A DNA stretch of 64,000 nt, taken from assembly GCA_039696685.1 (NCBI GenBank), contig CP155566.1, positions 1,054,001 through 1,118,000 on the forward strand. The letters run 5' to 3'. Made by a program: the position numbers and the translations under genes. Below, piece by piece: positions 39,126-50,012 of the stretch (the stretch's first letter is position 1; each line of letters opens with the position of its first letter). The notes under the pieces are model-generated. The model searched no databases. It was not told where the DNA came from and worked only from the letters and a program-made list of their open reading frames with translations. The stretch comes from Vibrio sp. CDRSL-10 TSBA (GTDB taxonomy: Bacteria; Pseudomonadota; Gammaproteobacteria; Enterobacterales; Vibrionaceae).

Positions 39126-40984
39126 CCTGACTTCCTTGGGTAGTTACTTGTGGTGTTGAATTAGCAGAGGCTGCCAGGCTTGGCTGACGGTTTGCTGAGA
39201 GCGGAAGACGAATCGTAAACCGCGCACCCCCGAGCGGCGCGGTGGTGACATCAAGTTCGCCGTCCATACTCTGGACAATCTGTTGTGAGATAGACAGCCC
39301 GAGTCCGAGACCATTCTGCTTGGTGGTGAAAAAGGGCTCAAACAGCTTCGCCCGTTTGTCTGCACTGATTCCCGGGCCATTGTCGTCAACATGGATATAG
39401 GCCCGCTGATTATCCAGGGTTAAGGTGAGATGAACCTGTCGTTGCGGCTGATCTGCCAGAGCCTGCATCGCATTGGTGAGTAAATTAATCAGCACCTGCT
39501 CGAGTTGTATCGGGTTAATACTGACCCAGACCGGTTGCTGCGGCGTGCTGACCTCAAATTTAACGCCGTGCGATTTAAATTGGGCCTGCATCAGCTCTTT
39601 GGCGTAAACCACAATCGGTTGCAATTGAGCGTCAGCCCGTTCTTCACTGCTGCTTTTACGGGCGAACGATTTAAGTTGTTCGCTGATCTTGGCCATGCGT
39701 TCGGTCAGGGCGGAAATACGGGTCAAGTTGTCATCGGTACGTTCCGGTTTGCCGTTGGCGAGAAAGCGGCGTCCGTTGTCGGCAAAACTGCGAATCGCCG
39801 CCAGCGGGTTATTTAGTTCATGACTGATGCTGGCCGACATCTGGCCGAGGACGGCCAGTTTCGCTGCCTGGATCAGTTCATTCTGAGTCTGACGCAGGGC
39901 GTCTTCGGTCTTAATCCGCTCCCGGATTTCGGCATGCAGTTCAGCGGTCCGTTTCCATGACCTGGAACTCAAGCTTCTGCTTTGCTTCAAGCTGCAACTG
40001 ATCAATCTGGCGCTGACGCTGTTTACGGTGCTGATTAAGCAACAGCGCCAGATAAACAATCACAAACAGCATGGTCAAAATAATGATCAGTCCGAATACG
40101 TCCCAGAACACTTCAATCTTGGGCGACAGGACATGAATGGTCAGTTGAGGTGAGGTCAGGCGCCGGCTGGATACAATAAAGTCGCCTTTCATCCAGCCCT
40201 GACTGGGGTTTTTCCATTCACTCTGCGCGGCAGAAAAATCGCCTTGCAGGCCGAGAGAAGTGATGGGCTGATTGAGATACTGACGGCTGGCGCGGATTGC
40301 ATCGCGGGTCTGTTCATTGAGGATACCTACACTCTTGAACAGCCAGTCAGGCTGACTGGACATGAAGACCACTTGATTGACATCGGTGGCGACAAAATAG
40401 CTGTTGCGGCTCTGCCAGTTCTCTTCGATCGCCGATAAGTCCATTTTCACTACCACCACACCGAGAATTTCGGCCGCGTATACCACAGGGTAGGCGTAGT
40501 AGTAGCCGCGTTCACCTGAGGTTGAACCCAGGGCGAAATACTGGCTGCTGTTGCCCTGAATGGACTGATAAAAATAGGGACGCCAGGCAAAGTTACGCCC
40601 GATGAAGGTGCGTTCCAGGTTCCAGTTGCTGGCCGTTAACGTATTGCCATAAGCATCAAGCAGGTAGGTGTCTGCGGCCTGGATGACATCGTTGACCTGT
40701 TCCAGATAGCGATTGGTGATTTCGAGCTGCGCCGTATTGTGCGGATTGAGCAGGGCATCAATTAACTCTTTGTCTTTGGACAGCAGGCGCGGGATATGAG
40801 CGTACTTGTCCAGCTTGGTGACGATGTGGCTGGAAAATTTATCCAGCTCCGATTGCTGCTCGGTGAGCAGGCTCTGATATTGGTAACGCCAGGCCAAATG
40901 GGCACAAACCGCGGTGACCGTAATAAATACGATAAAAAACAGTATACTGAGTCGGCGAATCGATAACATCCTGTTGTCCCGCAT
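39118..40984 (-). CDS. dctB: C4-dicarboxylate sensor histidine kinase DctB, apparent +1 frameshift
   Basis: Inner-membrane sensor (621 residues after correction) that phosphorylates DctD. An N-terminal helix (about 10-30) and a second near 285-310 flank a periplasmic double-PAS sensor containing YLLDAYGNTLTASNWN and GYYYAYPVVYAAEILGVVVVKMD. A coiled linker leads to the H box SASISHELNNPLAAIRSFADN, the N box LLTNAMQAL and VDDNGPGIS. The frame breaks at FQVME; removing one base at GTTTC (plus strand 39951-39955) gives FQVMERTAELHAEIRERI. The start at 40984 (MRDNRMLSIRR) was preferred; 40969 is also possible. Confidence 0.9.
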
Positions 40985-41113
40985 CGTGTTTAAGCCCGAC
41001 CTCCATGATACTGGGAGTTGGCTGTCGAGTGGTTTAAAAGATGGTAAATTGCGAACACAAAACAAGAGCGAGATCTCTTTTTGGGCTTTTGCAGAAAAAA
41101 AAGCCTCGATTCC

Positions 41114-41141
41114 CTTGAAAAAGCCTTTATTGTCCCCATTT
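41114..41141 (+). promoter_or_regulatory. Sigma32 heat-shock promoter upstream of tig
   Basis: CTTGAA (41114-41119) and CCCCATTT (41134-41141) are separated by 14 bp, a near-perfect match to the heat-shock consensus. It lies about 340 bp before tig, in the 498-bp dctB-tig spacer that holds no gene, so the predicted tig mRNA has a leader of about 330 nt. Confidence 0.82.
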
Positions 41142-41417
41142 CATGGCAATCACACTTTGGTTTGATGGATTTTTTAGCACTCAGTTGACTTTTTAAGACA
41201 TTGACCTTTCTCTGACCGGGGATTAGCTCGACAGCCATACTTCTGGTCGGTAGAATGCGGCGTCTAAATTTTTGTCCTGAGACTAATCAGAGATACCGTT
41301 AGCTGCTCATTGCGGCAACGATATCACTCATTAGTCCGGTATTGAGGCCAAAAGCGCTTGAATACTGATGCTCAATAATTACAGTTAAGTGCTCTTATGG
41401 GTACAACACAAGGATGC

Positions 41418-41462
41418 AGCCAGAACCAGGTTCTGGCTCATGACGCTCAGGAATACTGAGCC
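41418..41462 (+). promoter_or_regulatory. Two hairpins at the end of the tig leader
   Basis: A perfect palindrome AGCCAGAACC-A-GGTTCTGGCT (41418-41438) is followed by a second possible hairpin in which GGCTCA (41435-41440) and CTCAG (41447-41451) pair with CTGAGCC at the end (41456-41462). The two overlap at 41435-41438 and so are mutually exclusive. They end about 20 bp before the tig start codon and could influence translation; the rest of the spacer shows nothing else I recognise. Confidence 0.5.
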
Positions 41463-41482
41463 AGTTTTGAGGTTTATAAACA

Positions 41483-42788
41483 ATGCAAGTTACTGTTGAA
41501 ACGCTAGAAGGCCTAGAGCGCCGTCTTAATATTACTGTTCCTGCTGCTAACATCGAAGATGCAGTATCAGCTGAACTACGCAACATCGCGAAAAACCGTC
41601 GTTTCGATGGTTTCCGCAAAGGCAAAGTGCCAATGAAGATGGTTGCTCAGATGTACGGCAAAGCAGTACGTCAAGACGTTCTTGGTGAAGTTATGCAACG
41701 TCACTTCATCGAAGCGATCGTAAAAGAAAAGATCAACCCAGCGGGCGCACCAACTTTCGCTCCAGTAGCCAACAATGAAGGCGAAGATCTAGTATTTACA
41801 GCGACTTTCGAAGTTTACCCAGAAGTTGAACTGAAAGGCCTGGAAAACATCACTGTAGAAAAACCAACTACAGAAATCACTGATGCAGACGTAACTGAAA
41901 TGCTGGACACTCTGCGTAAGCAGCAAGCTTCTTGGACTCAAGTTGACGAAGCAGCAGCAGAAGGCAAACGCGTAACTATCGATTTCGTTGGTTCTATCGA
42001 CGGCGTTGAATTCGAAGGCGGTAAAGCAGAAAACTTCCCTCTGGAAATGGGCGCAGGCCGCATGATTCCAGGTTTTGAAGACGGTATCGCAGGTAAGACT
42101 GCTGGTATGGAATTCGAGATCGACGTGACTTTCCCAGAAGATTACCACGCAGAAAACCTGAAAGGTAAAGCAGCTAAGTTTGCAATCAAAGTAAGCAAAG
42201 TTGAAGCTCAGGAAACTGCCAGAACTGAACGACGAATTCGTTGCTAAGTTCGGTGTGGTTGAAGGTGGCGTTGACGCACTGAAAGCTGAAGTTCGTAAGA
42301 ACATGGATCGCGAACTGAAGCAAGCGATCAAAGCTCGCATCAAAGAGCAAGCTCTGGAAGGTCTGGTAAAAGAGAACGACATCGACGTTCCTTCTGCTCT
42401 GATTGACCAGGAAATCAACGTACTGCGTCAGCAAGCTGCACAGCGCTTCGGTGGTAACGTTGAAGCGGCTAACCAGCTGCCACGTGAACTGTTCGAAGAG
42501 CAGGCTAAACGTCGCGTAGTAGTAGGTCTTCTGCTGGGTGAAGTGATCAAAGCTGAAGAACTGAAAGCAGACGAAGAGAAAGTGCAAGCGCTGATCGAAG
42601 AGATGGCGACTGCTTACGAAGATCCTTCAGAAGTGATTGCTTACTACGAGCAAAACCCTCAAATGATGGACAACATGCGTAACGTTGCTCTAGAAGAGCA
42701 AGCAATCGACGCAATCATTGCTAAAGCAAACGTAACTGAGAAAGCAGTTAGCTTCAACGAGCTAATGAACCCTCAAGTTGCTGCTTAA
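41483..42788 (+). CDS. tig: Trigger factor, apparent +1 frameshift
   Basis: Ribosome-associated chaperone and peptidyl-prolyl isomerase (434 residues after correction). The N-terminal ribosome-binding domain has the signature [15 protein letters not shown] at about residue 44. The FKBP-like domain (about 155-240) includes [41 protein letters not shown]. The C-terminal domain is helical. The frame breaks after VEAQE; removing one A from GAAAC at 42212-42216 gives [18 protein letters not shown], the normal continuation. Codon use is strongly biased, as in highly expressed genes. Followed by a terminator and clpP. Confidence 0.95.
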
Positions 42789-42840
42789 TAAGCAAGTTCT
42801 CGTGTAGAAAGGTTGACGAGACGTTAACTATTCTGCTAAC

Positions 42841-42881
42841 AATGGTCCGTGTGATTACCCATCATCCGGGCCATTTATTTT
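42841..42881 (+). terminator. Terminator between tig and clpP
   Basis: AATGGTCCG and CGGGCCATT (one G-U pair) form a 9-bp stem with a 17-nt loop followed by TATTTT. It lies about 50 bp after tig and ends 15 bp before clpP. Confidence 0.65.
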
Positions 42882-42895
42882 AGGGACATAAGACT

Positions 42896-43543
42896 ATGAG
42901 CTACCAAGAAAAAAATGCAATGTCGCCAATCATTGACGCGCTAGTACCCATGGTGGTCGAACAAACTTCTCGTGGTGAGCGCTCATACGACATCTATTCT
43001 CGCTTATTAAAAGACCGCGTGATTTTTTTAACTGGTCAAGTAGAAGATCACATGGCGAACCTTGTCGTGGCTCAGCTGCTTTTCTTAGAATCTGAAAACC
43101 CTGATAAAGACATTTTCCTTTACATCAACTCTCCGGGCGGCAGTGTAACCGCTGGTATGTCAATCTATGACACCATGCAGTTTATCAAGCCAAACGTGAG
43201 CACACTGTGTATTGGTCAAGCTTGTTCAATGGGTGCGTTCCTGTTAGCTGGCGGTGCGCCAGGTAAACGTTACGTGTTACCGAACTCGCGTGTCATGATT
43301 CACCAACCACTGGGTGGTTTCCAGGGTCAGGCTTCGGATATTCAGATCCACGCTCAGGAAATCCTGACCATTAAGAACAAGCTGAACCACTTGCTGGCAG
43401 AACATACCGGCCAGCCTCTGGAAGTGGTTGAACGTGATACTGACCGAGACAATTTCATGTCTGCACAGCAGGCAGTAGATTATGGTCTGGTGGACGCAGT
43501 TTCTGACCCATCGTGGCGAGTAACAGTTCCGGGAATTGTTTAA
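42896..43543 (+). CDS. clpP: ATP-dependent Clp protease proteolytic subunit
   Basis: Tetradecameric serine protease (215 residues) that degrades proteins fed by ClpX or ClpA. The triad is visible: Ser in [14 protein letters not shown], His in [12 protein letters not shown] and Asp in [10 protein letters not shown]. The short N-terminal stretch before [24 protein letters not shown] is the propeptide that is removed on maturation. clpX follows after 63 bp. Confidence 0.97.
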   Translation: MSYQEKNAMSPIIDALVPMVVEQTSRGERSYDIYSRLLKDRVIFLTGQVEDHMANLVVAQLLFLESENPDKDIFLYINSPGGSVTAGMSIYDTMQFIKPNVSTLCIGQACSMGAFLLAGGAPGKRYVLPNSRVMIHQPLGGFQGQASDIQIHAQEILTIKNKLNHLLAEHTGQPLEVVERDTDRDNFMSAQQAVDYGLVDAVSDPSWRVTVPGIV

Positions 43544-43606
43544 CGCAATTTGGTTCAAATTGTTATACACTCAAACCATAGAGAGTAAAGGCTAAGAGGT
43601 TAGCGA

Positions 43607-44888
43607 ATGACAGACAAAAGCAAAGAGGGTGGTAGTAGTAAACTGCTGTACTGCTCTTTCTGTGGCAAAAGCCAGCACGAAGTTCGCAAGCTAATCGCAG
43701 GTCCTTCTGTTTACATTTGTGACGAATGTGTCGACTTATGTAACGACATTATCCGTGAAGAAATTAAAGATGTTTTGCCTAAGAAAGAGTCGTCGGCGCT
43801 TCCTACGCCGCGTCAAATTCGTGAACATCTGGATGACTATGTGATTGGCCAGGAACACGCTAAAAAAGTGCTCGCGGTTGCAGTATATAACCACTACAAG
43901 CGTTTACGTAACGGTGATACAACAAGCGAAGGCGTAGAGCTGGGCAAGAGTAACATTCTGCTGATCGGTCCGACCGGTAGTGGTAAGACTCTGCTGGCTG
44001 AAACGCTGGCTCGTTTCCTTGATGTACCGTTCACGATGGCAGATGCTACGACGCTGACTGAAGCGGGTTATGTGGGTGAAGATGTTGAAAACATCATCCA
44101 GAAACTGCTGCAGAAGTGTGACTACGACGTTGCGAAAGCAGAGCGTGGTATCGTCTACATCGATGAAATCGATAAGATTTCACGTAAAGCTGAAAACCCA
44201 TCTATCACCCGTGATGTATCTGGTGAAGGTGTGCAGCAGGCGCTGCTGAAACTAGTTGAAGGTACCGTAGCTTCCGTTCCGCCACAAGGCGGTCGTAAGC
44301 ACCCTCAACAAGAGTTTCTGCAAGTAGACACGTCTAAGATCCTCTTTATCTGTGGCGGTGCATTCGCTGGCCTGGATAAAGTGATTGAACAACGTGTGGC
44401 AACCGGTACCGGTATCGGTTTTGGCGCAGAAGTCCGTTCGAAAGATCAAAGCAAATCTGTGGGTGAACTGTTCACTCAGGTTGAACCGGAAGATTTGGTG
44501 AAGTACGGTCTGATTCCTGAATTCATCGGTCGTCTGCCAGTTACGGCGACGCTGACTGAACTGGATGAAGAAGCGCTGATTCAGATCCTGTCTGAGCCTA
44601 AGAACGCACTGACTAAACAGTACTCTGCGTTGTTTGAGCTTGAGAACGTGGACCTGGAATTCCGTGAAGATGCACTGCGTGCCATTGCCGCTCGCGCAAT
44701 GAAACGTAAAACCGGTGCACGTGGCCTGCGTTCTATCCTTGAGAAACGTGCTGCTGGAGACCATGTATGAACTGCCTTCAATGAACGAAGTTGAGAAGGT
44801 GGTGATTGATGAGTCTGTGATCAATGGCGAGTCTGACCCGCTGCTGATCTACTCTGGTAGTGAAAGCCAGGCTGCCGGCGCAGAGTAA
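43607..44888 (+). CDS. clpX: ClpX ATP-dependent unfoldase, apparent +1 frameshift near the C-terminus
   Basis: AAA+ unfoldase (426 residues after correction) that delivers substrates to ClpP. The N-terminal zinc-binding domain has [30 protein letters not shown]. Walker A is GPTGSGKT, Walker B is [10 protein letters not shown], and the pore loop and sensor motifs follow ([24 protein letters not shown]). The ClpP-binding loop region is intact. The frame breaks after SILEK; removing one A from GAAAC at 44743-44747 gives [29 protein letters not shown], and the frame ends at 44888. A terminator follows. Confidence 0.95.
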
Positions 44889-44906
44889 ATCCCGTCACTA
44901 AATGAG

Positions 44907-44937
44907 AAAAGGAGGTAATTATTACCTCCTTTTTTTT
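44907..44937 (+). terminator. Intrinsic terminator after clpX
   Basis: AAAGGAGGTAA and TTACCTCCTTT form an 11-bp stem with a TTA loop and an eight-T tail. Confidence 0.92.
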
Positions 44938-44945
44938 ATTCTGTC

Positions 44946-44973
44946 ATTGAATCCAGTCAGTTAGCCCCCATAT
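44946..44973 (+). promoter_or_regulatory. Sigma32 heat-shock promoter of lon
   Basis: ATTGAA (44946-44951) and CCCCATAT (44966-44973) are separated by 14 bp and fit the heat-shock consensus CTTGAA-N14-CCCCATNT. They lie 35 bp before the lon start, as expected for this protease gene. Confidence 0.82.
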
Positions 44974-45007
44974 ACTGCGATATATAGAAAGCAGAAGAGA
45001 GAAAAAT

Positions 45008-47363
45008 ATGAACTTGGAACGTTCCGAGCGTATCGAGATCCCAGTACTACCTCTGCGCGATGTGGTGGTCTATCCACATATGGTGATTCCTCTGTTTGTT
45101 GGTCGCGAAAAATCGATTCAGTGCCTGGAAGAGGCAATGGATAACAACAAGCAGGTTCTTCTGGTCGCTCAAAAGCAACCGGAGACTGACGAACCTAAAA
45201 TCGCCGATCTGTTCGAAGTCGGCACGGTTGCCACCATTCTTCAGTTGTTGAAGCTACCTGACGGTACCGTGAAGGTGTTAGTGGAAGGTCAGCAGCGCGC
45301 TAAAATTCACCAATTTCATGAAGGCGAGTTCTTCTCGGCAGATGCTGAGTACTTGCTGACACCAGAGCTTGATGAAAAAGAGCAGGAAGTGATTGTTCGC
45401 AGTGCGATCAATCAGTTCGAAGGCTTTATCAAGCTTAATAAAAAGATTCCGCCGGAAGTGCTGACGTCACTGAATGGTATCGATGAGGCTGCTCGCCTTG
45501 CTGATACTATCGCTGCGCACATGCCACTTAAACTGGTCGATAAGCAGAAAGTATTGGAAATCCTGGACGTGTCTGAACGTCTGGAGTTTTTGATGGGTCA
45601 GATGGAGTCAGAAATCGATCTGCTTCAGGTTGAGAAACGCATTCGCAACCGTGTTAAAAAGCAGATGGAAAAATCTCAGCGCGAGTACTACCTGAATGAG
45701 CAAATGAAAGCGATTCAGAAAGAACTCGGCGAGATGGATGATGCGCCGGACGAGTTTGAAGCTCTGCAGAAGAAAATCGAAGACGCGAAGATGCCTAAAG
45801 AGGCTCGCGAGAAGACCGAGCAGGAACTGCAAAAGCTGAAAATGATGTCACCGATGTCAGCGGAAGCGACCGTGGTGCGCAGCTATATCGACTGGATGGT
45901 CAGCGTGCCTTGGAACAAACGTTCCAAAGTGAAAAAAGACCTGACCAAAGCGGAAGAGATCCTTAATGCAGACCACTATGGTTTGGATCGCGTGAAAGAA
46001 CGCATCCTTGAGTACCTCGCCGTGCAGAGCCGAATCAACAAGCTGAAAGGCCCGATTCTATGTCTGGTTGGTCCTCCGGGTGTTGGTAAGACGTCGCTGG
46101 GACGTTTCTATCGCATCGGCGACGGGGCGTAAGTATGTGCGTATGGCGCTGGGTGGCGTGCGTGATGAAGCGGAAATTCGCGGTCACCGCCGTACCTATA
46201 TCGGCTCTCTGCCGGGTAAACTGATCCAAAAAATGTCGAAAGTCGGGGTTAAAAACCCGCTGTTCCTGCTGGATGAAATCGACAAGATGGCATCCGACAT
46301 GCGAGGCGATCCGGCTTCAGCTCTGCTGGAAGTACTGGATCCGGAACAGAACAACTCGTTCAACGACCATTACCTGGAAGTGGATTATGATTTGTCGGAC
46401 GTCATGTTTGTGGCCACGTCAAACTCAATGAACATTCCAGGCCCGCTGCTGGACCGTATGGAAGTGATTCGTCTGTCGGGTTATACCGAAGATGAAAAAC
46501 TCAACATTGCCAAGCGTCACCTGGTTAATAAGCAGATTGAGCGTAACGGCCTCAAAGCCGGCGAAATCGAGATTGAAGATTCAGCCATCATTGGTGTGAT
46601 TCGTTACTACACCCGTGAAGCGGGCGTGCGTAACCTGGAACGCGAAATCTCCAAGATCTGTCGTAAGGCAGTGAAGAAGATTCTGCTGAACGGTGGTACC
46701 AAGCAAGTGGTCGTGAATCAGGAAAACCTGAAGGAATTCCTGGGCGTACAGCGTTTTGACTACGGTAAAGCGGATGAATTCAACCGTGTAGGCCAGGTTA
46801 CTGGTTTGGCTTGGACTGAAGTCGGCGGCGATCTGCTGACGATTGAAGCGCAGTCAATGCCGGGTAAGGGCAAGCTGACTCAGACCGGTTCGCTGGGTGA
46901 TGTGATGCAGGAGTCTATTCAGGCAGCCATGACTGTGGTTCGCTCACGTGCTGAAAAACTGGGTATCAATCCTGATTTTTACGAGAAGCGTGATATTCAC
47001 GTTCACGTGCCTGAAGGTGCGACACCGAAAGATGGCCCGAGCGCGGGTACAGCGATGTGTACTGCGCTGGTTTCCAGCCTGACCGGTAATCCGGTGAAAG
47101 CGGAAGTGGCGATGACGGGTGAAATCACTCTGCGTGGTGAAGTACTGCCTATCGGCGGCCTGAAAGAAAAACTACTGGCTGCTCACCGTGGCGGTATTAA
47201 AACTGTGCTGATCCCTAAAGATAACGAGCGCGACCTGGAAGAGATTCCGGATAACGTCATCGCAGATCTTAAGGTTATTCCTGTGCGCTGGATTGATGAA
47301 GTGCTGCAGGTAGCGCTGGAAAATGACCCGACTGGTGTCGAGTTTGGCGCTAAAAAAGAGTGA
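45008..47363 (+). CDS. lon: ATP-dependent Lon protease, apparent +1 frameshift
   Basis: Homohexameric AAA+ protease (784 residues after correction, the normal length) that degrades misfolded and regulatory proteins. The N-terminal substrate domain is 1-300. Walker A is GPPGVGKTS and Walker [10 protein letters not shown]. The serine-lysine dyad is in [16 protein letters not shown] (Ser) and [17 protein letters not shown] (Lys). The frame breaks just after Walker A; removing one T from GTTTC at 46104-46108 gives [20 protein letters not shown]. It has its own heat-shock promoter and a strong terminator. Confidence 0.96.
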
Positions 47364-47390
47364 TGTGCAGCAAAAATAAGTAAAAGTTTA

Positions 47391-47429
47391 CGCTGATAGG
47401 CCTAAAAAGGCTTGTCAGCGTTTTTTTTT
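47391..47429 (+). terminator. Intrinsic terminator after lon
   Basis: An imperfect stem CGCTGATAGGCCT / AGGCTTGTCAGCG with an A-rich loop is followed by nine T residues. Confidence 0.88.
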
Positions 47430-47554
47430 GGGCGCTAACGTTACTCACTAAGCCTTGAGCCCAGTTGTAACAAGGCTTTAGGCCAGTTTTTACATTAATG
47501 GAACGAAATAGGCACCGAACAAAATAATAATTGGTGACCGAAGGGGAATTCACA

Positions 47555-47828
47555 GTGAATAAAACACAATTAGTAGAACAAATTGCAGCAAATGCTGATA
47601 TCTCAAAAGCTTCAGCTGGTCGCGCACTAGACGCATTCATCGACGCAGTTAGTGACACTCTTCAATCAGGTGATCAGGTGGCTTTGGTTGGCTTTGGTAC
47701 ATTCGCAGTTTCGCACTCGCGCAGCTCGCACTGGCCGCAACCCTAAAACAGGTGAAGAAATCCAAATCGCAGAAGCTAAAGTACCTGCGTTCAAAGCTGG
47801 TAAAGCGCTGAAAGACGCTTGCAACTAA
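47555..47828 (+). CDS. hupB: DNA-binding protein HU-beta, apparent +1 frameshift
   Basis: Small histone-like protein (90 residues after correction) that bends and compacts DNA. The start is the GTG at 47555, with AAGGGG 8 bp upstream, giving [20 protein letters not shown]. The frame breaks in GFGTFAV; removing one T from GTTTC at 47708-47712 gives [21 protein letters not shown], the universally conserved DNA-binding arm, and the protein ends [11 protein letters not shown]. It lies between lon and ppiD, its usual place. Confidence 0.96.
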
Positions 47829-47918
47829 TCGGTTCATCGGTTGCGACCCATCAGTTTTTAATCAAACAGAATGATTTTGGCCGTTTAGAGGCAAAATTAA
47901 TTCGAACCTTTTGAAATT

Positions 47919-47950
47919 ATGCGCATCATACTGATGCGCATTTCTTTTTC
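47919..47950 (+). terminator. Intrinsic terminator after hupB
   Basis: ATGCGCATCA and TGATGCGCAT form a perfect 10-bp stem with a TAC loop followed by TTCTTTTTC. Confidence 0.85.
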
Positions 47951-48017
47951 TGATATTATCGCGCTATTCAATTTTTGGCTGAAGTGTGTCACTTCAAACC
48001 CGGAGAGCAGTAAAACT

Positions 48018-49877
48018 ATGATGGATCGATTACGCGAAGGCGTGAACAGCATCGCGGTAAAAATTATCCTTGGATTAATCATCCTTTCTTTTATCTTCGC
48101 AGGGGTAGGTAACTACCTGATTAGCGGCAGCAATAATGCAGCAGCCAAAGTCGGCGGAACCGAGATTGCGCGCGGCGAATTTGAACAAGCTTACCAAAAC
48201 GAACGTAACCGTATGCAGTCGCAGTTGGGTGATTACTTCTCCAACCTGCTGGCAGATCCGTCTTACGTCGCATCATTCCGTAAATCTGTCCTGGATCGCA
48301 TGGTCAACGACCTGCTGCTTGAGCAGCATGCTGAATCTCTGGGTCTGCGCGTGAGTGATGACCAGGTACGTCAGGCGATTCTGGAAATGCCTCAGTTCCA
48401 AAGCGAAGGCAAATTTGACCAGGATATTTACCAGTCTGCGTTACGTCGTGCTGGCTTCTCACCGGATTCATTTGCTGAGTATCTGCGCCGCGACATGGTG
48501 CGTAACCAGCTGGTTTCTGCGCTGCAGGGCAGCGAGTTTACCCTGCAGGGTGAAGTCACTGCGCAAGGTGAGCTGGTTGCTCAAACGCGTGACATCCGCA
48601 CCATTACCCTGTCTCCGCAGGAGTTTTCTAAAAACGTAAAACTGACGGATGACGAGATTACCCAGTACTACAAAGAGAATCCGGATAACTACACGCGTCC
48701 TGAACAGGTAAAACTGGCGTATATCGAACTGTCAGCCGAGCAGTTGAAGAGCGATTTAGCGGTTAGCGACGAGCAGGCTAAACAGTACTATCAGGAGCAC
48801 CTGGACAAGTACTCTTCGGCAGAACAGCGTAAAGTCAGCCACATCCTGATTCAGGGTGACGATGAGAAAAAAGCGCAGGCGATTCTTGATGAGCTGAATG
48901 GCGGTGCCGATTTCGCAACACTGGCACAAGAAAAATCTGAAGACATCGGCAGCGCACAGGACGGTGGTTCGCTGGGTTGGATCGAACGTGACACTATGGA
49001 CCCGGCATTTGATGCCGCGGCATTTGCCCTGCAAAAAGCCGGTGATGTGTCTGGTCTGGTCAAATCTGACTTTGGTTACCACATCATCAAGCTTGATGAG
49101 CTGAAAGCGCCGGTTGCTAAGCCTTACGAAGAAGTGGCCGAGCAGATCAAAACCGAGCTGACTGACCAGCAGGCCGTTGATCGTTACTACGAAATGCAAA
49201 CTGAGCTGCAGAAAGTCGCTTTCGAATCGCCGGATTCGCTTGATGATGCCGCCAAAGCGGTGTCAGCCAAAATCGAAAAGACCGATTTTGTCTCTGAGCA
49301 GGATCTGCCATCAGTGCTGAATAACCCAAGCGTGATTCAGGCGATTGACTCTCCGGAAGTGAAAGAAGATGGCCTGAACTCAGAAGTGATTGAAGTCGCT
49401 CCTGAACATGTGGTTGTGGTTCGAGTTGAAGAGGCGCGTCCGCAGGTGGTTCTGCCACTGGATGAAGTGAAAGATAAGGTTGTTGCTGAACTGTCTAAGC
49501 AAAAAGGTCAGGAGCAGGCCGAAGAGCTGGCTACCAATCTGGTTGATGCGCTGAAACAGGGTGACAAATCTCTGCTGCAAGAGCATAACCTGGCGTTTGG
49601 CGAGCTGGAGATGATTGATCGCAGTTCACCACTGGCTGAAACGGTTTATGCGATGCCTAAGCCAGAGCAGGATGCCGTGACGTACTCGCAGACCACAGAT
49701 TTCGATGGCAACGTCGTGGTGGTTGAGCTGAACAAAGTGGAAGCGAAAGTCAATGATCAGTACCAGGACCAAATTGGTGCTCAGCTTTCCCGTATCGGCA
49801 CTCAGCAGGACCTGTCTGGTGTGATCAGCGTACTGCGCGATAATACAGATATCGAATATTACCTTGCGAGCCAGTAA
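48018..49877 (+). CDS. ppiD: Periplasmic folding chaperone PpiD
   Basis: SurA-like parvulin chaperone (619 residues) anchored at the SecYEG exit. One N-terminal transmembrane helix is visible (IILGLIILSFIFAGVGNYLI, about residues 15-35). The SurA-like N-terminal domain follows, then a parvulin domain at about 265-360 (RKVSHILIQGD; GGSLGWIERDTMDPAFDAAAF). A long C-terminal domain completes it. The ATG at 48018 follows GGAGAG by 10 bp; a neighbouring ATG at 48021 is equally possible, and the longer frame to 47919 runs through the hupB terminator. Confidence 0.95.
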   Translation: MMDRLREGVNSIAVKIILGLIILSFIFAGVGNYLISGSNNAAAKVGGTEIARGEFEQAYQNERNRMQSQLGDYFSNLLADPSYVASFRKSVLDRMVNDLLLEQHAESLGLRVSDDQVRQAILEMPQFQSEGKFDQDIYQSALRRAGFSPDSFAEYLRRDMVRNQLVSALQGSEFTLQGEVTAQGELVAQTRDIRTITLSPQEFSKNVKLTDDEITQYYKENPDNYTRPEQVKLAYIELSAEQLKSDLAVSDEQAKQYYQEHLDKYSSAEQRKVSHILIQGDDEKKAQAILDELNGGADFATLAQEKSEDIGSAQDGGSLGWIERDTMDPAFDAAAFALQKAGDVSGLVKSDFGYHIIKLDELKAPVAKPYEEVAEQIKTELTDQQAVDRYYEMQTELQKVAFESPDSLDDAAKAVSAKIEKTDFVSEQDLPSVLNNPSVIQAIDSPEVKEDGLNSEVIEVAPEHVVVVRVEEARPQVVLPLDEVKDKVVAELSKQKGQEQAEELATNLVDALKQGDKSLLQEHNLAFGELEMIDRSSPLAETVYAMPKPEQDAVTYSQTTDFDGNVVVVELNKVEAKVNDQYQDQIGAQLSRIGTQQDLSGVISVLRDNTDIEYYLASQ

Positions 49878-49907
49878 TGGCTGCAATGTAACTGAGATGT
49901 TTAACAG

Positions 49908-49938
49908 AATGGGCTGCGAATGCAGCCCATTTTACTTT
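49908..49938 (+). terminator. Intrinsic terminator after ppiD
   Basis: AATGGGCTGC and GCAGCCCATT form a perfect 10-bp stem with a GAAT loop followed by TTTAC. Confidence 0.85.
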
Positions 49939-50012
49939 GTTGTGTTGGCGTTAGATGCGCCTTTCTGCTTCCCCTATTATCGGGGCTCATAACCTAACAA
50001 GGAGAGTCCACG

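Noticed and set aside
37081..47720. Programmed ribosomal frameshifting at GAAAC/GTTTC
   Set aside because: The sites lack slippery heptamers and downstream structures, occur in both coding orientations, and affect families never known to use frameshifting.
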